A stretch of 64,000 bases of DNA from Rhyzopertha dominica (Eukaryota > Arthropoda > Insecta > Coleoptera > Bostrichidae). The DNA is taken from positions 59,665,325 to 59,729,324 of the forward strand of contig QCXZ01000064.1 in assembly GCA_025024175.1 (NCBI GenBank), written 5' to 3'. This document shows, in pieces, positions 11,045 through 23,460 of the stretch (within the stretch, counting starts at the first letter, position 1; every line of letters starts with the position of its first letter). Below the pieces are notes generated by a model. It saw only the letters and a list, made by a program, of their open reading frames with translations. It searched no databases and was not told the origin of the DNA. The position numbers and the translations under genes are program-made.

Positions 11045-11428
11045 TAGACAGAATCAGATAAATTAATAGAGAATCCCAATGTTGAACCGGTTGTTTTAAA
11101 GTTTTTCATTAAATTTCTACGAACGCTACTAATTAAATTGCGGAAGCCCAATGATGACTCTTTAACAATAGATTTAATAATAAAAAGAGTCCTAATGTGA
11201 TCATAACATAATAGATCCCAAGCATGAATATAATTATCAGTACTTACTTGAAGAGACTGAATAACCAAATATGCATCTCCTTCTAACGAAGTTTGTAATT
11301 AGTGAAACTTTTCAGTCTCATTGATATCACTGTTATCATGAACTAAAGATTTAAAAATATCTCTGAATTCCAACCAACAGATATAATCATCGTTAAACGA
11401 GGGCAACCTGATTGTTGGCAGTTTTACA
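11045..11428 (-). pseudogene. BEL/Pao retrotransposon Gag fragment
   Basis: Read on the minus strand: VKLPTIRLPSFNDDYICWLE, FRDIFKSLVHDNSDINETEK, FH, then after one stop LQTSLEGDAYLVIQSLQVS, TDNYIHAWDLLCYDH, FIIKSIVKESS and FRNLISSV. This is the DUF1759-type capsid region typical of insect BEL/Pao gag. It breaks off at both ends; no protease, RT or LTR is nearby. The Gag reading begins at the last base before direct repeat copy 2 (11429), so the fragment was probably caught up in the duplication. Confidence 0.82.
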
Positions 11429-11648
11429 AGCCCGATCGTTACCAGTATCCAAGACATCGAAATGGAGTTCTTTTTTATCAAAGGCTTGAAGCGACGCGTT
11501 TAATCAGTTCGTCTATAAATTCTAGAATGATAGAGAGAGATATTCGAATGCAAATTGTGGGTGAATGTGGATTCTAGTCACTTGGACGAGGGTGGTGTCT
11601 TTTTTGATAAAAAGGAGTTTTATGTGTTCCTAAAGTTTCTTTTATAAG
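11429..11648 (+). repeat. Direct repeat copy 2 (220 bp)
   Basis: This is the partner of 10378-10599, with scattered substitutions and small indels. It begins exactly where the gag fragment ends. 220 bp is far too long for a target-site duplication, so a tandem duplication truncated in its second unit, or a rearrangement, is more likely. Confidence 0.88.
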
Positions 11649-13138
11649 CAGCTTTTTTCCAGCTGTCTTTTGTAACAACNCCTTTTTATAGATGGATTTA
11701 TTATTTCAGCGTATCACACTCATAAAAGTGTTTGTCCTCTTATTACGGTAGTATATATTGGGTTCTTTATGAACAGCTGTCAGTTTTTTGTTATTGGCTT
11801 TTCTTTCACATATTGTCATTCTTTCTTCCCCAATATGTTTTACTCAGTAACTTTCTCTTCTAGTCTTCAAGCATGTTTTGCTTTCAACTTTGATCATCTC
11901 TACTTTCAAATTCCTTAGTTTTTTCTGTTTTCCTTTGAAGTGTTCCAAAATTTTTCTTCTTAATTTTTTCTTTTATATTTGGCTTTACGGAAGTATGACG
12001 TGTTTCCTTTAGATATCCATACCATATAATGCTTTTTATTATCACTTCGCTTTCAGTAGTGTAAATATTACTCAAGCGACTTTTCTAAATTCCCCATGCG
12101 CTGTCATTGCTACTTTCTTTTTAACTAGTCAAAACCACCTTTTTTCCTTCTTGTGTTCTTATATACTGGCAGCAGAATTGTCTGTGTCGAATTTTGAGGT
12201 AGTTTATTATTGGGTCCATATCTGTTTTATTAGCTGTTATAATTTTTTCGCTAATCAATCTCCTTCACATCTAGGTATTTAGCACTTGGTAGTTTCACCT
12301 CGTGATAGCTCTTGATACTTTTCCAAATGCTCATTGTTTCTGTTGATGGCATGATTTTTTAGCCGAGCAAATGTGCTTTTTTATATTTATAGAATGTGTA
12401 GTTGCACTCTCTTTTTATACTATTCATCGAACAAAGAAATAAATAATATTTCTCTTTTTTTATTTCTCTTTTTTTCATTATCATTTTTCCCATATGATAT
12501 CGATTGCCTGTCTTCTGTTTACCAGTATAGACCCTTGATTTTAGGGATATGAAGAAAATATGACTTTTAAGTTTGGTTTACGAGTTGTCAAACTGTTTCA
12601 GGTCTTTCAGCGTTTTGTAGAAAAAACATCTGCACGGCAGTAAAATAAGATTCCCTACAGATAGAAACGAAGCAAACACCCCCTATTTTAATGGTAGCGC
12701 AGCCCCCATCCACCTGACGCCGAAAATCGAGGCGAAGATAAGTCGGCGATTATGAAAACGGGCATTATCAGATCATTTCGTCTCCCACTCAAGACGGCGA
12801 GGGACAGCGAATATCAATAATACTTAAAAAGCCATTTGCTGCAGTTCTTTTATTAACATCATAAAGGTGGCGGTGTACTCCATCAAAGCCTCGTCACGAC
12901 GCAGTTAGGATAAAACGCTTTTCGTGTTGAAGGAAACACGTGGTTTTGTTTTAGTCTCGAACGTTAAAAGACAAACAGAGTGTTAGACGACAAGGTAAAC
13001 ATATAGAACATGATCCGGTGAACGATTTAGAGGATTTAGACACGACTTTTTAACATTTCATTTTTTTAAAGAAATATCCGTTTGACGGTGTTAGTACTGG
13101 AGAATGGGATGGGTGTTATTTAACGAATAGCCAGTTTA
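11649..13138. other. AT-rich intergenic DNA, no gene supported
   Basis: A 63-codon Lys-rich frame on the minus strand (11884-12075) vaguely recalls LINE C-terminal sequence but lacks a diagnostic motif. The stretch 12660-12900 is locally less AT-rich and repeat-free. Nothing else is seen. Confidence 0.35.
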
Positions 13139-13140
13139 AT

Positions 13141-13993
13141 TACTTCCACATCCAACGGATGGAAAGTATTGTATCGCGGAAAATTTTTTTCAAAAAATCT
13201 TATTTGCTCAATCGCTTTAAAATAGTTGAAAACGCACAAAAACAAAAATTGAGAAAAAACAAATTTCTTGTCTGTGTGTCTGTGGTATTGTTTGTGGACA
13301 CGATAACTTTCGAAAGACTTAATATATGAACTTGAAATTTGACAAACGTATAAATCTCAACTACCCAAAGCGATCTATTGTTTGTGGAGTAAGTAGGGTA
13401 TCGGTAAGGGGGCGAAATTGGGGGGTAACTACCCTTTTTGCAAATTTTAATTTTTTTTATATTGTTTTCGTTTTCGTATGTCATTAGTAATATAACTGCG
13501 AGTATTACTAGCTCTTATAAATTTTCGGTACAGCAAACTGTTTAGAAGATATTAGCAAAAAAGCGTCACTTAAAGAAAACGGTTTTTGGTAATATCTCCG
13601 AATATATTAAATATATTCAAAAAATTAAAATGCCGTCAGATAGGAAATAAAACTTTTCACAAAAAGTGAAAATTTATCCAAAATTTTGACATTTTTGAAA
13701 TATTTCCATAAAACCTGTTTTGGACCCCGCTCGTACGATTTTTTTTTAATTTTAGTATTATATAGACAATCAAATTTCTGATCAGAAAGCGCTCTTGTAA
13801 TTTTTTTGTTAAGTTAATAATTTTTGAGTTATTTGGAAAAACCGATTTTTAAAATGTATATATTTTTGATGTCACGAGGACTGTTTGTCTTAGAAAAAAT
13901 TTGTAGAGAGAAAATGTTNAAAACCTGATTACTAATCGTATNGTATAAAAAATAAAAACGTAAATGTCATTTTGACAATTGGATGTGGAAGTA
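13141..13993. mobile_element. Short non-coding element with 15-bp TIRs
   Basis: TACTTCCACATCCAA at 13141-13155 is matched exactly in reverse complement by TTGGATGTGGAAGTA at 13979-13993. The 850 bp inside has no coding frame. It contains recurring short phrases of the type GATAACTTTCGAAAGAC and GGTAATATCTCCGAA. The left end is related to 1956-2060. It is probably a non-autonomous DNA transposon, but the family is unknown and the flanking duplication is unclear. Confidence 0.55.
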
Positions 13994-15440
13994 TTCATTC
14001 AATTTGCTGCGGTTTTTTTTAACGTATGATCGATAATTTTGTGTTGTCTTGAAAAAGAAGTACACTTTTGACAAGCTTTCCAAAGCAATTTTTACAGTTT
14101 TTTTAAGTAATAGGCCAAGGAGTCTGAAATAACAAATGTTGAATGTAAATATTTGATTATTTTTTTGTTTCCATATTTGTTCACACAAGACAAATTTCAA
14201 CTTTTGTCTTACTCTATAGACTCAAAAAGGAAAACCAATCTCCATAAGTGCAGGCGAGAAAGGAAAGACATGAATTGAAATACTGCAAACAGCAGTTCAC
14301 AATTGCAATAATATATGCATATTATTGTACAACGAACTTTCATTAGAAGAATATCAGGAACCAATTAAAGCATTTTTCTGAAATTTTTTAGGTTACTTAC
14401 TGTTTTGTGATTATTTGAATTTTTTTGAAAATTTTGACATTTACGGCGTGTTTGAAAAAATTTAATATCTTTAAAACAAAACAGCCTAGAGAGATGCTAT
14501 TCGAAAAATTCAATTTCCCATGAAATTTTCTACATAACTAACCTACAACACCTTACGTCTTTGCAAAATTCTAGTAACTATAGAGAACTCAATTTAAAGA
14601 ACTTCTANTCCGGACAACTTGATTTTATTTAAATAGAACGGCTCGGAATGGCATACGTATAAGTTTTTAACTCATTAAGACCTAAATTTAGGTATCTTTT
14701 ATTTTTATTGAGATAGCTTGGAGTCCATTCTTAAAAGTTTAGGAAATATTTGCGATTTTACATTATTTTTGTATGTTAAGACACTGTTTTTGTGGCATAG
14801 TGACAGCAGAGAGATTCTGTGCTGTTGTATATTAGTTGCCTGTCACTAGCAAAGAAAAATTTGAAGTACATTATTAGAATCGTTTTTCTTAACTTTCTTT
14901 CATATAATTAACCCAAATGTCACGCTTTAGATATTCGAATGAAGATTTGTTTAATTTAATTATCACATATGGCGAATGTGATAGAATAGTCGAGTTAAGT
15001 CACCCAAAACCAACTAAAGATGTTATAAGAATATAGTTGAAGAATTGCGTTTGATTTTGGATCATTTTAACCATTGACTGAAATCAATACAATCGTTCGC
15101 ATTCACTCATTTCCATGATGTGTTTGTTAGCTAAGACAAATTTGATGAGTATTGACAACTTGGGCAGACATTAGCTTTAAGCTGGCTTTAATATTGTTTC
15201 CTACGATGTACAAACAGAAAAACAAAGCCACGTCCTCTGCGTTGCTTTTTTCCTGACGAATATTGAATCTTTTGTGCTAAGTAAAGCGCTGTTTTCCGCC
15301 GCCTCTCATGGAAACATTGCTTTTAAAAGATTTGTAACTCAAATACAATGGAATTACTTTCGTGTTTTGTGCTTTCCCCTGTTGTCTTGTGTAAAACACG
15401 CTGTTTCGAGTTACGGACTCATTTAATACTCTTCTGTTTA
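13994..15440. other. AT-rich DNA, phrase-like text to about 14640
   Basis: Text of the same style as the element before it (TTAATATCTTTAAAACA, GATGCTATTCGAAAAATTC) continues past the right TIR to roughly 14640, so the TIR element may be nested in a longer repeat. From 14640 to 15440 I see no gene or repeat. Confidence 0.35.
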
Positions 15441-15442
15441 TA

Positions 15443-16310
15443 CATGGTCGCTACAAAGTATGGAACCAGCAGGATATTTCAGGTTCTGTTCGACCGATTT
15501 TTATGAAATTGTGCATGGGCTTACGATTAATTAGAATACATTTTTTGGAATTTTTTCAACTCTGTATCAGCTCTCGTTTCCAAAATATGGGCGCAAGGTG
15601 CATTTTTCTAAATGGGAAGGGGGTCAAAAGACACATCATCGAAAATGATATTTTTTCCTGATTTCAAAAATGTATCACATTTGTACAATTTATTGTTTCT
15701 GAGTTGAGAAAAGTGTAAATACGATAATTGATCCTGGCAAAGAACGAAAATAATGAAAACAATTTTCTTTATCGCGAAAATGGACAAAAGAGCCAGGTAT
15801 TACCATTTTCCTTGACTGGTGATAATTTTGGTCTAGTTTGATCAATTTATTGCGAATCGGGTACCCAAAAGGTAAAGAAAAACACACGATTCCGCGAAAA
15901 ATGTTCCCCTTCCTGGCAGTAATGCAGCCTTGCGTAAAAGTTTTCTAATGTTCTTTGTAGCATATTTGGAGGTAAGTTCTGAATTGCTGCCCTGATTCGT
16001 TCTTTTAAATCTTCTGCATCATGTGGCCGATCAACATAAATACGATTTTCAGATACCCCCCCAGGAAGAAATCAAGCGACGTCAGATCAGGAGAACGTGC
16101 TGGGCATTCTATAGCTCCGCGCCTACCAACCCATCTGTCTGGAAATATCGCATTCAAATATCCATGAACGTTGACTGCAAAATGGGGCGATGCATCATCT
16201 TGCAGAAAATGCATTTTAATTACCCATAGGCCCATGCACAATTTCAGGAAAATTAGTCGAACAGAACCTGATGAAATATTCAGCTGGTTCCATACTTTGT
16301 AGCGACCCTG
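15443..16310 (-). mobile_element. Tc1/mariner-superfamily element, long TIRs, internally decayed
   Basis: The TIRs are about 83 bp: left 15443-15524 with GGTCGCTACAAAGTATGGAA, right about 16230-16310 as its complement. A 3-bp indel and a few mismatches separate them. TA dinucleotides flank both ends (15441-15442, 16311-16312). Only the C-terminal part of a transposase remains inside (15908-16241). The rest, 15525-15900, is non-coding phrase-like text. At 868 bp it is a deletion derivative of a longer element. Confidence 0.85.
15908..16241 (-). pseudogene. DDE_3 transposase C-terminal remnant
   Basis: The minus strand reads HFLQDDASPHFAVNVHGYLN, then FPDRWVGRRG, ARSPDLTSLDFFLGGYLK, and in another frame DAEDLKERIRAAIQNLPPNM. 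This covers the second and third catalytic blocks and the C-terminal helix of the same broad transposase family as 9491-9975. The first catalytic Asp and the DNA-binding domain are missing. Confidence 0.85.
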
Positions 16311-16312
16311 TA

Positions 16313-18259
16313 TATTCCAAACAGAAAAGGAAAATGAAATGTATATTAACCTTTTTTTAAATTTATCATAAGGATAACGATAGACACACCTTCAATCCAA
16401 ACATCTAAATTAAAGCCGTGCAGTAATGTAGAAATGGTTTAAATTATTGAAGATAGCTCCCCAAGTTTTAAGCAGAAAAAACCCTTCCTAAATTATACAC
16501 GCAATGCGTGAAGTGAGCTTCGGAAACTTTGTTACCGTTGAAGTTCTCGCATCAATAGTTAATGCCTTCCCTTACGGTGTAGCCTCATTCCGCATTATCT
16601 AATGANGTTGAGGTAATCGTGCTCATCTCCGGTTGCCATGGGGGGAGCAGAAAATACAGAAGCTACATGCTTTTGTACAGTAGCTCTTTGATGGGAGATG
16701 TATGAGAGTTAAATTGCTGATAATATTCATGGTGCTTTTCGTGTTCATTTATATTTGAATACACAAATTATTTCAGGCAGTAAATGCTGTTTACCGTTAC
16801 ATTTTCTTTAGAAATGATGTCAATGGCTCTTTGGTTGCCTCTCGGGTTAGATGTAAATCTGAAAAGGAGCTAAATATAATGTACAGCTTGACTTTGAAAA
16901 TAACTCGTTGAAGTTACGTACAAAACAAGGAATGTAAGTTAATGTTTTGAAGCCTTTATTCAGAACGTTTGAAGTCTGGTATATTTTCATGATTTCTAAT
17001 TGCGAGAATTGTGTAATTTATCTGTCAAATAACAGTTTTTTTCTGATCTGTTGATTGTAGTATTTCGAATGAACATTGATTTTATTCCTTTTAATACAAA
17101 TGCGTTCCGTAGGTCCATCAATAATTGTATACAAGCCTTAAGTTTGTAAAAAGTGATGACGGGAATTCCAATTTTCCATCATTTTCATACCCCACAAGAA
17201 TAAACAGGATATATTAAGGAAACTATATTAACTAATCTGCTAGAGAAAGTAACAGTACTTGTATATAATATATTCGTACGTATAATCTGATCATAAGTAT
17301 AGATATGACAAAAAACTGAAAAAGGTTATAATTATCGTGTTTAATTTTTTACAAATACATTGACATATAAGGAAACATATTCGACGTCGACACTTTGCTA
17401 GTATTCTCTTTCAACCCTTTCACGGTGGTACAAAAGGATGCTTAGTTTTTTAGAGGTACAGTACTAGGAAACAATGAATACGAAATAGACATTTTCACGT
17501 TTTAGTTGACATATCCCTGTGAGTAAAAAAAACCCAGGAAATTAGCATAAATATTCTACGACTATAGAGATAAAAATATCGAACTAAAAATTGATACAAA
17601 TGTATATGTATAGATATGTATAGATTTTCGGCACTATTGGAATGCCGGTTAGAGTCAACTGTCTTCATCCACAAGATTTTCTAATTTTTGATACCTATTA
17701 ACTGCTTTTTGCAGAAGATTGTGGCGCTGCTCATCTGATCTGTCAATAATTGCTTCGAACAAAAAAAATTCTGGTATGAGGAAAAACTAAGTATAATTCC
17801 CTTCTCTATGGGTACAGGATGTATCGCTGAGAAATGAGGATACAACGATGATCTACAAGCCCCATTTGGAAAAAATTACCAGTACATCAACAAAAGCTTA
17901 TTGGAAGTAACTTTGTTCTCCAATGCTCTGAGGGTTGAGTTGATTTGGCTAATGGTAAAATTATTCATGGATATTTTAAACAAAATTAATGAGAATTGAA
18001 GTCATGGGGTTGTTGAACGATTGTTTGCATACACTAACGCATTGATAGGCTTATTTAAGCTTTGGCTCTTTTTTCTGGTACTGATAACCAGACATTTTAA
18101 TACCTATCGAGTACAATACGCAACGCTTTCAACAGCTTGAAGTAACGCTTGTTAGTTTACCACAAAGTATTTTTCATCTAAAATATATTTATAGATTTAT
18201 AGATCATGTCGTTCAGTGAACAGTGGCTAAATCAAGAANCTTACGAAGCCTTAAATGAT
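16313..18259. other. AT-rich intergenic DNA, nothing recognised
   Basis: There is no frame over 60 codons and no clear repeat. Short GC-richer patches (16500-16690) have no coding or splice signal I trust. Confidence 0.4.
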
Positions 18260-18650
18260 AAAATAGTGTAATCGGTGCTTTCTTGAAATTATCAAAAGCC
18301 TTCGACAGAATAGATTGCGAAATATTTTATCAAAGTTGGAGATAATGAACTTTCGGAAAAATGCTGGAAAGCTGTTAGACCCTTAAGTAGAAAACCGCAA
18401 CCAAACAAGTCATGATAAAAGATGATAATGGTTCGTAAATAATGTCAAAATCCAGCTGTAGTGTGCCGCAAGGCTCAATATTAGACCCACTTTTATTCCT
18501 ACTGCTTGTAAATGATTTTCCTGCTGTTGTTAAAGAGCCCATAAGCCAATTTACCGATGATTTGTCGCTGGGCATAAGAGGCGAATCCATACTCGTTTTT
18601 CAAGACAACTTACTAAGTAGAATGAAGAATATCAAGACAGACTTAGTATG
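18260..18650 (+). pseudogene. Decayed LINE RT fragment with altered YADD box
   Basis: Ordered RT blocks across frames: LSKAFDRIDCEIFYQKLE (motif A), VPQGSILDPLLFLLLVNDFP (motif B), and QFTDDLSLGI where YADD or FADD is expected. The Ala of the catalytic box is Thr, and motif A and B are in different frames. No endonuclease or 3' end is attached. It ends just upstream of the large unit at 18828. Confidence 0.78.
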
Positions 18651-19602
18651 ATACCAATAACTCGATCGCAGAAGATTGCTTGCAGATTTACTGCTTTTGC
18701 ACAAACTAGTGAATTACGCTCTTCATTCACCTCACTGCTTTCGCTTGTCTCTCTAAATGTTCTAGTTGTCGTAATCCACCATTGTTTTGCGAAACCTTTT
18801 TTAGAACAAACTCTGGTCAGAATGCACCAATTGGGTATTTGCCATGTTTTTATATTTTATTAAATTGCGTATTAATAGGTAGCATCTAATCCACAAAACA
18901 GCTGTGACAGCTTATAAATTCGAAAAAGTGGATCGTAAATTGTATTTTTAATATTAAAAATGTGAATATTTAAAGGGACCGCCAAAACGCGAACATATTG
19001 GCCGTGACGTCAGGTGTCTTGTAAATGGCCGCTTGTTTACATCTGGGGTCAGCGAGTCACGTGTCAGAATCAGCCCGTCAATTTATCAGTTTGTTGTTTG
19101 CGTTCATTTTCTGACAAGCGAATTAAAATACGCCAAGAAAAAGTGAAATACTTATGAGTTATGACTTCTGAAGGCATGTTCATTGTTATGAAATTTTTGT
19201 ACGGCGACGAGCGGTTCAACGCGGCGGAGATGAGGACCGTAAAAGCAACAGCATAAGTGAGTTTTTTTATCAAGTTAACGTAGCATTGATAATTTGATCA
19301 CAGTGGGTTGTTGGAAACATACTATTTGTAAACATAAAAATGTAAGATCCAAAAATGTACCATAAACTTGATATTTATTTTAGAGGTCAGAATAAATATA
19401 AATTGCCGTTTATTTTCGGGGCTCTTGCGGCTCGTTTCTGGCCTGGCTAATAGTCAAATATATGGGGAACAACGTCGTTCTTTATTATAACATTTCCCTC
19501 TATCAACTTAAAACGCATGTAATTTTTCATATCCTCTTTAAGCTATAATAAAATGGAAACTGAATGGTAAACACTTATAATCCCAAAAACTAGTATGGTG
19601 TC

Positions 19603-19619
19603 AACCCGCTTTGCGGGTT
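19603..19619. other. Short GC hairpin
   Basis: AACCCGCTTTGCGGGTT can form a 7-bp stem with a 3-base loop. It sits 13 bases inside the left boundary of the 8-kb insert, whose edges read CTAGTAT on the left and ATACTATAG on the right. It could be a structural feature of that insert's terminus. Confidence 0.5.
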
Positions 19620-19696
19620 ATAAAATGGTTAAATGGTAATAAACACTAATATATTTTTGGATATGTGTGGAAAAACACTTAAATTATTGTTTGAAA

Positions 19697-20560
19697 TATA
19701 ATACTCCACCGCCGTTCCCCCTCCACCGCCGATTCCCCCGGTTTGTAGTAGGAAACAATTACATTTAGTCAACTTAATTTTTATGTAAAACCTCTAATCC
19801 CGCTTTGAAATTGTATAAAAATTAATAAAAGTTATGTTTTTGAATATAATACTCCACCGCCGTTCCTCATCCGCCGCCTATTCCCCTCCACCACCCTTCC
19901 CCCTCCACCGCCGATTCCCCCGGTTATTGACATAGAACATACATAGTTAACCTATTTAACTTTTATGTGAAATCTCTATCCCCGTCTTGAAATATAACTA
20001 AAGTACGTTAATGTCGTATTTGGAAATTTAATACTACGCCGCCCTTGTTCATCCACCGCAAAAATACATTTTTACCTGGGGGGGCTCTGTCCCCCCCTTC
20101 CCCCGTATCTATTCGTTTTGCTTGCCTAAATAAATTTTATTACAATTAACTTTTATATAAAACCTTTAATCCCGCTTTGAAATTGTATAAAAATTCATAA
20201 AAGTTATGTTTTGGAATATAATACTCCACCGCCGTTTCCCCTCCACAGCCAATTCCCCCTGTTGTAAATAGTAAACACTTATATTCATCCAACTTGATTT
20301 TTATATAAAACCTTTAATCCCGCTTTGAAATTGTAATGAAATCATTTAAAACATGTTTTGGAATATAATACACCACCGTTGTTCCCCATCCACCTCCTAT
20401 TCCCCTCCACCGCCCATCCTCATCCACTGCCGATTCCTCCGATTACTCATATAGAACATACATAGTTAACCTACTTGACTTTTATATGAAATCTCTAGCC
20501 CCATCTTGAAATACGTTAATGTCATATTTGGAAACATAATACAGTGTCCATCCATTTGCA
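19697..20560. repeat. Minisatellite of 147-188-bp units in two variants
   Basis: Units begin GAATATAATACTCCACCGCC and restart near 19697, 19844, 20025, 20213, 20361 and 20529. Each has a C-rich CCACCGCC/CCCCTCC stretch followed by an AT-rich stretch (TTTTATATAAAACCTTTAATCC). Short units (starting 19697 and 20213, about 147 bp) alternate with longer ones. The third unit also holds a G/C hairpin (GGGGGGGCTCTGTCCCCCCC) near 20079. Confidence 0.85.
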
Positions 20561-20779
20561 AAAACAAATTGTTTACCCCCCGTACCTAAATAATTATGTT
20601 CCATAAGGTTCAACTCACTTTAAGACACATTGTTTACTTTTCTATTGTTAATATAATAATGTGGATACAAAAAAAAAGAATTTCCCGAACTGTAATCAAG
20701 AAAAAGCAATCTTCTCAAGGTCATATTTTGGAAAGGGTAACCACTATAGAAACGGAAGAGATAACTACCAAAAGATACC

Positions 20780-23460
20780 CGCGAATCAAAGCTATGTGAA
20801 CGGTACATAAACTCCATAACCATGACAGCGAGTAGCAATGCAAAACATTTTTGAAATTTTAATCGCAGCCATCCTAGATGTCGCACAGACACGCACGATA
20901 CGACAAACGAAAGGGGATAGAACGTAATTTCAGGTCGAAGGTAATCTTCCTCGTTACAATGCGCTGTTTAGTTGCTAAAGGGCGACTCATCAAAAAGGTG
21001 CCCCCCAAAAAAAATTTTTCGCGCCACCNCGGACCCCAGGACNTCTGCTACGANCAGCGCAGTTAGGGAGCCGACGGTCTATCAATATATCGAGTTTCGG
21101 AGGGACCTTCGACATGTAACTTTTTCGCTAGGAAGGAAAATAGTTTTTCGCCCCCCCCCAAAAAAAATTCTGAGGGGTGCGACGCAGAAATAGTCGATCG
21201 GGGCTCTCATCAGCCATCGTCGAGGGTGAAGATCGTACAAAGTTTGAAGCGAAACTGGCAAAAATAACGAAAGTTACCGAAAAAATACGGTACAGTAAGA
21301 AAGGTCAAATTTTCAAGGTAATATCTCCTGAACGATATCCGCTAAGGAGACGGGGGTTGTACCAAGAGATAGACCCGAATTAGAGCTTTCCAGCGGTATA
21401 CGCGCGGTGCGGATCGGTGCATAAACACCGTCGCTATAGCAGCAAGAGTAGCAATCTGTTGTCGGATAGCCGAAATGGAGCCGTTTCGGACGCGATGCAG
21501 ATAATTTTTGAAAAATTCACTGCGGCCACCCCTGACGTCGCAGAGATACGCGCAATATGCCAAAAGAAAGGTAAAAGAACGTAGTTTCACATCGAGCTGG
21601 ATTTCGCTCGTGGCGTTGCGCGATTTAGTTTTTAAGAGGCGACTCGTGAAAAAAGTGTCCCCTAAAATAATTCGCGCCGCCTCCACTGGAGCTCGGGACT
21701 TTTGCCGCACATCTGGGATGATCAGCGCAGTTAGGGAGCCGACGGTCTATCGATCTATCGAGTTTCGGAGGGACATTCGTCACGTAGCTTTTTCGCTAGG
21801 AGCCGAAGTATGTTTTTGTCCCCCCCAAAAAAATTTTCGGAGGAGTGCAACGCAGGCGTACCCGGTCGGTAGCGGTCGTTGCACATCGTCAAAAGGGAGG
21901 ATCGTACAAAGTTTGAACCGAATGTGGCAGAAAACACGAAAGTTACCGAAAAAATACGGTATGATAAGAAAGGTCAAATTTTCAAGGTCATATCTCCTGA
22001 ACGGTACGTCCTAAGAAGACGGGGGTGGTATCAAAAGATAGACCCGAATTAGATATTTCCCGCGGTATACGCGCGGTGCGGATCGGTGCATAAACACCGT
22101 CGCTATAGCAGCAAGAGTAGCAACCTGTCGTCGGATAGCCGAAATGGAGCAGTTTCGGACGCGATGCAGACCATTTTTTAAAAATTCACTGCGGCCACCC
22201 CTGACGTCGCAGATATACGCGCGATATGCCAAAAGAAAGGTAAAAGAACGAAGTTTCACATCGAACTGGACTTCGCTCGTCGCGTTGCGCGATTTAGTTT
22301 TTAAAGGGCGACTCGTCAAAAAGGTGCCCCCTAAAAAAATTTGTGGCGCCACCACTGGAGCCCGTGACTTTTGCCGCACATCTGGGATGATCAGCGCAGT
22401 TAGCGAGCCGACGGTCTATCGATCTATCGAGTTTCGGAGGGACATTCGTCGCGTAACTTTTTCGCTAGGAGCCGAATTATGTTTTTGTCCCCCCATAAAA
22501 AATTTTCGGAGGGGTACAACGCAGGCGTACCCGGTCGGTAGCGGTCGTTGCACATCGTCAAAAGGAAAGATCGTACAAAATTTGAACCCGATCGGGCAAA
22601 AAACGTAAAAGTTACAGAGGAAATAAGGAACGGCGGGAAGGATAAGGTTTTCAAGGTCACGGCGGTCACCAGGTACGTCATAAGGGGACGGACGCGGCAC
22701 CGTCGGAGAGCCCCGAGCGTGGGCTTTCAGGCTGCACGAAATGGCGGCGATCGCTTTATAAACGCGACCCCTGTGGCGTCGGGAGTAAAAAGACAGTTCG
22801 AAAAAGTGGTAAATTTCCCCAAATTTCCGGATTTTCCCGGAAACTCCGGACTTTCGACGTGACGTCCCCACGTGCAGCTCGTCGACAGCTAACGGACGAA
22901 AAAAATTGCGCTCCGATACGTCGCACCATTGGGGAGCTATTCAAGTGAGAAATGGAAAATTCGACTACCGATTTTCACCGACGGCCTGCGGAAAATTTAT
23001 CGGAAAGTCGGAAAATGTAAGGGCGACGGTCGATAGGCCGTAAGATACAGAAGCGAACGCCACCCGGCACGCCTCGTTGAGACGCACCGTTCGAAAACGG
23101 CGGCCAGTCAAAGGAGCGACCCCTTAAAAAATTGTCTTCGCCGCCACTGGTGTCACAGATTTTAGCCGTAGAAGGGAGGGGGTGGGGACGTATGGGACGG
23201 AAAACGGCATCGACCGAGGAAATTAAAAAGAAATTTATCTCCCCGTTTTCGGGCGACGGGCAAAAAAGTGTCGCACACCTCCTCCAGTGAAATTTACGCG
23301 AGGAGGGGGGGAGGGGGAGGCCGGTCGGTCCGTTGTGGGGGGCGACCGAGAAAAACCTCCCACCAAAGTTTGATGCCGATCGGACGTCAAACACGAAAGT
23401 TACAAAGGAAAAACGGACGACGACGGAGGTCAACCGTCTCAAGGTGACAGGGGTCAAAGG
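20780..23460. repeat. Tandem repeat, period about 669 bp, decaying along the array
   Basis: The anchor GTCAAATTTTCAAGG recurs at 21304 and 21973, and as AAGGTTTTCAAGG near 22642 and CCGTCTCAAGG near 23432. Spacings are about 669, 668 and 790. The two central units are close to identical over most of their length. The preceding unit (20780-21303) and those after 22640 are far more diverged and increasingly GC-rich. Open frames here repeat between units but show no domain. Ends of units carry CGAAAGTTACCGAAAAAATA. Confidence 0.85.

Noticed and set aside
10378..11648. LTRs of a BEL retrotransposon (the 222-bp direct repeat)
   Set aside because: The repeats do not show TG...CA ends or a primer-binding site, and the gag fragment touches one repeat without a leader. 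A duplication is the safer reading.
19697..20560. CRISPR-like array of regularly spaced repeats
   Set aside because: Units are 147-188 bp with no short conserved repeat plus unique spacer, and the context is eukaryotic.
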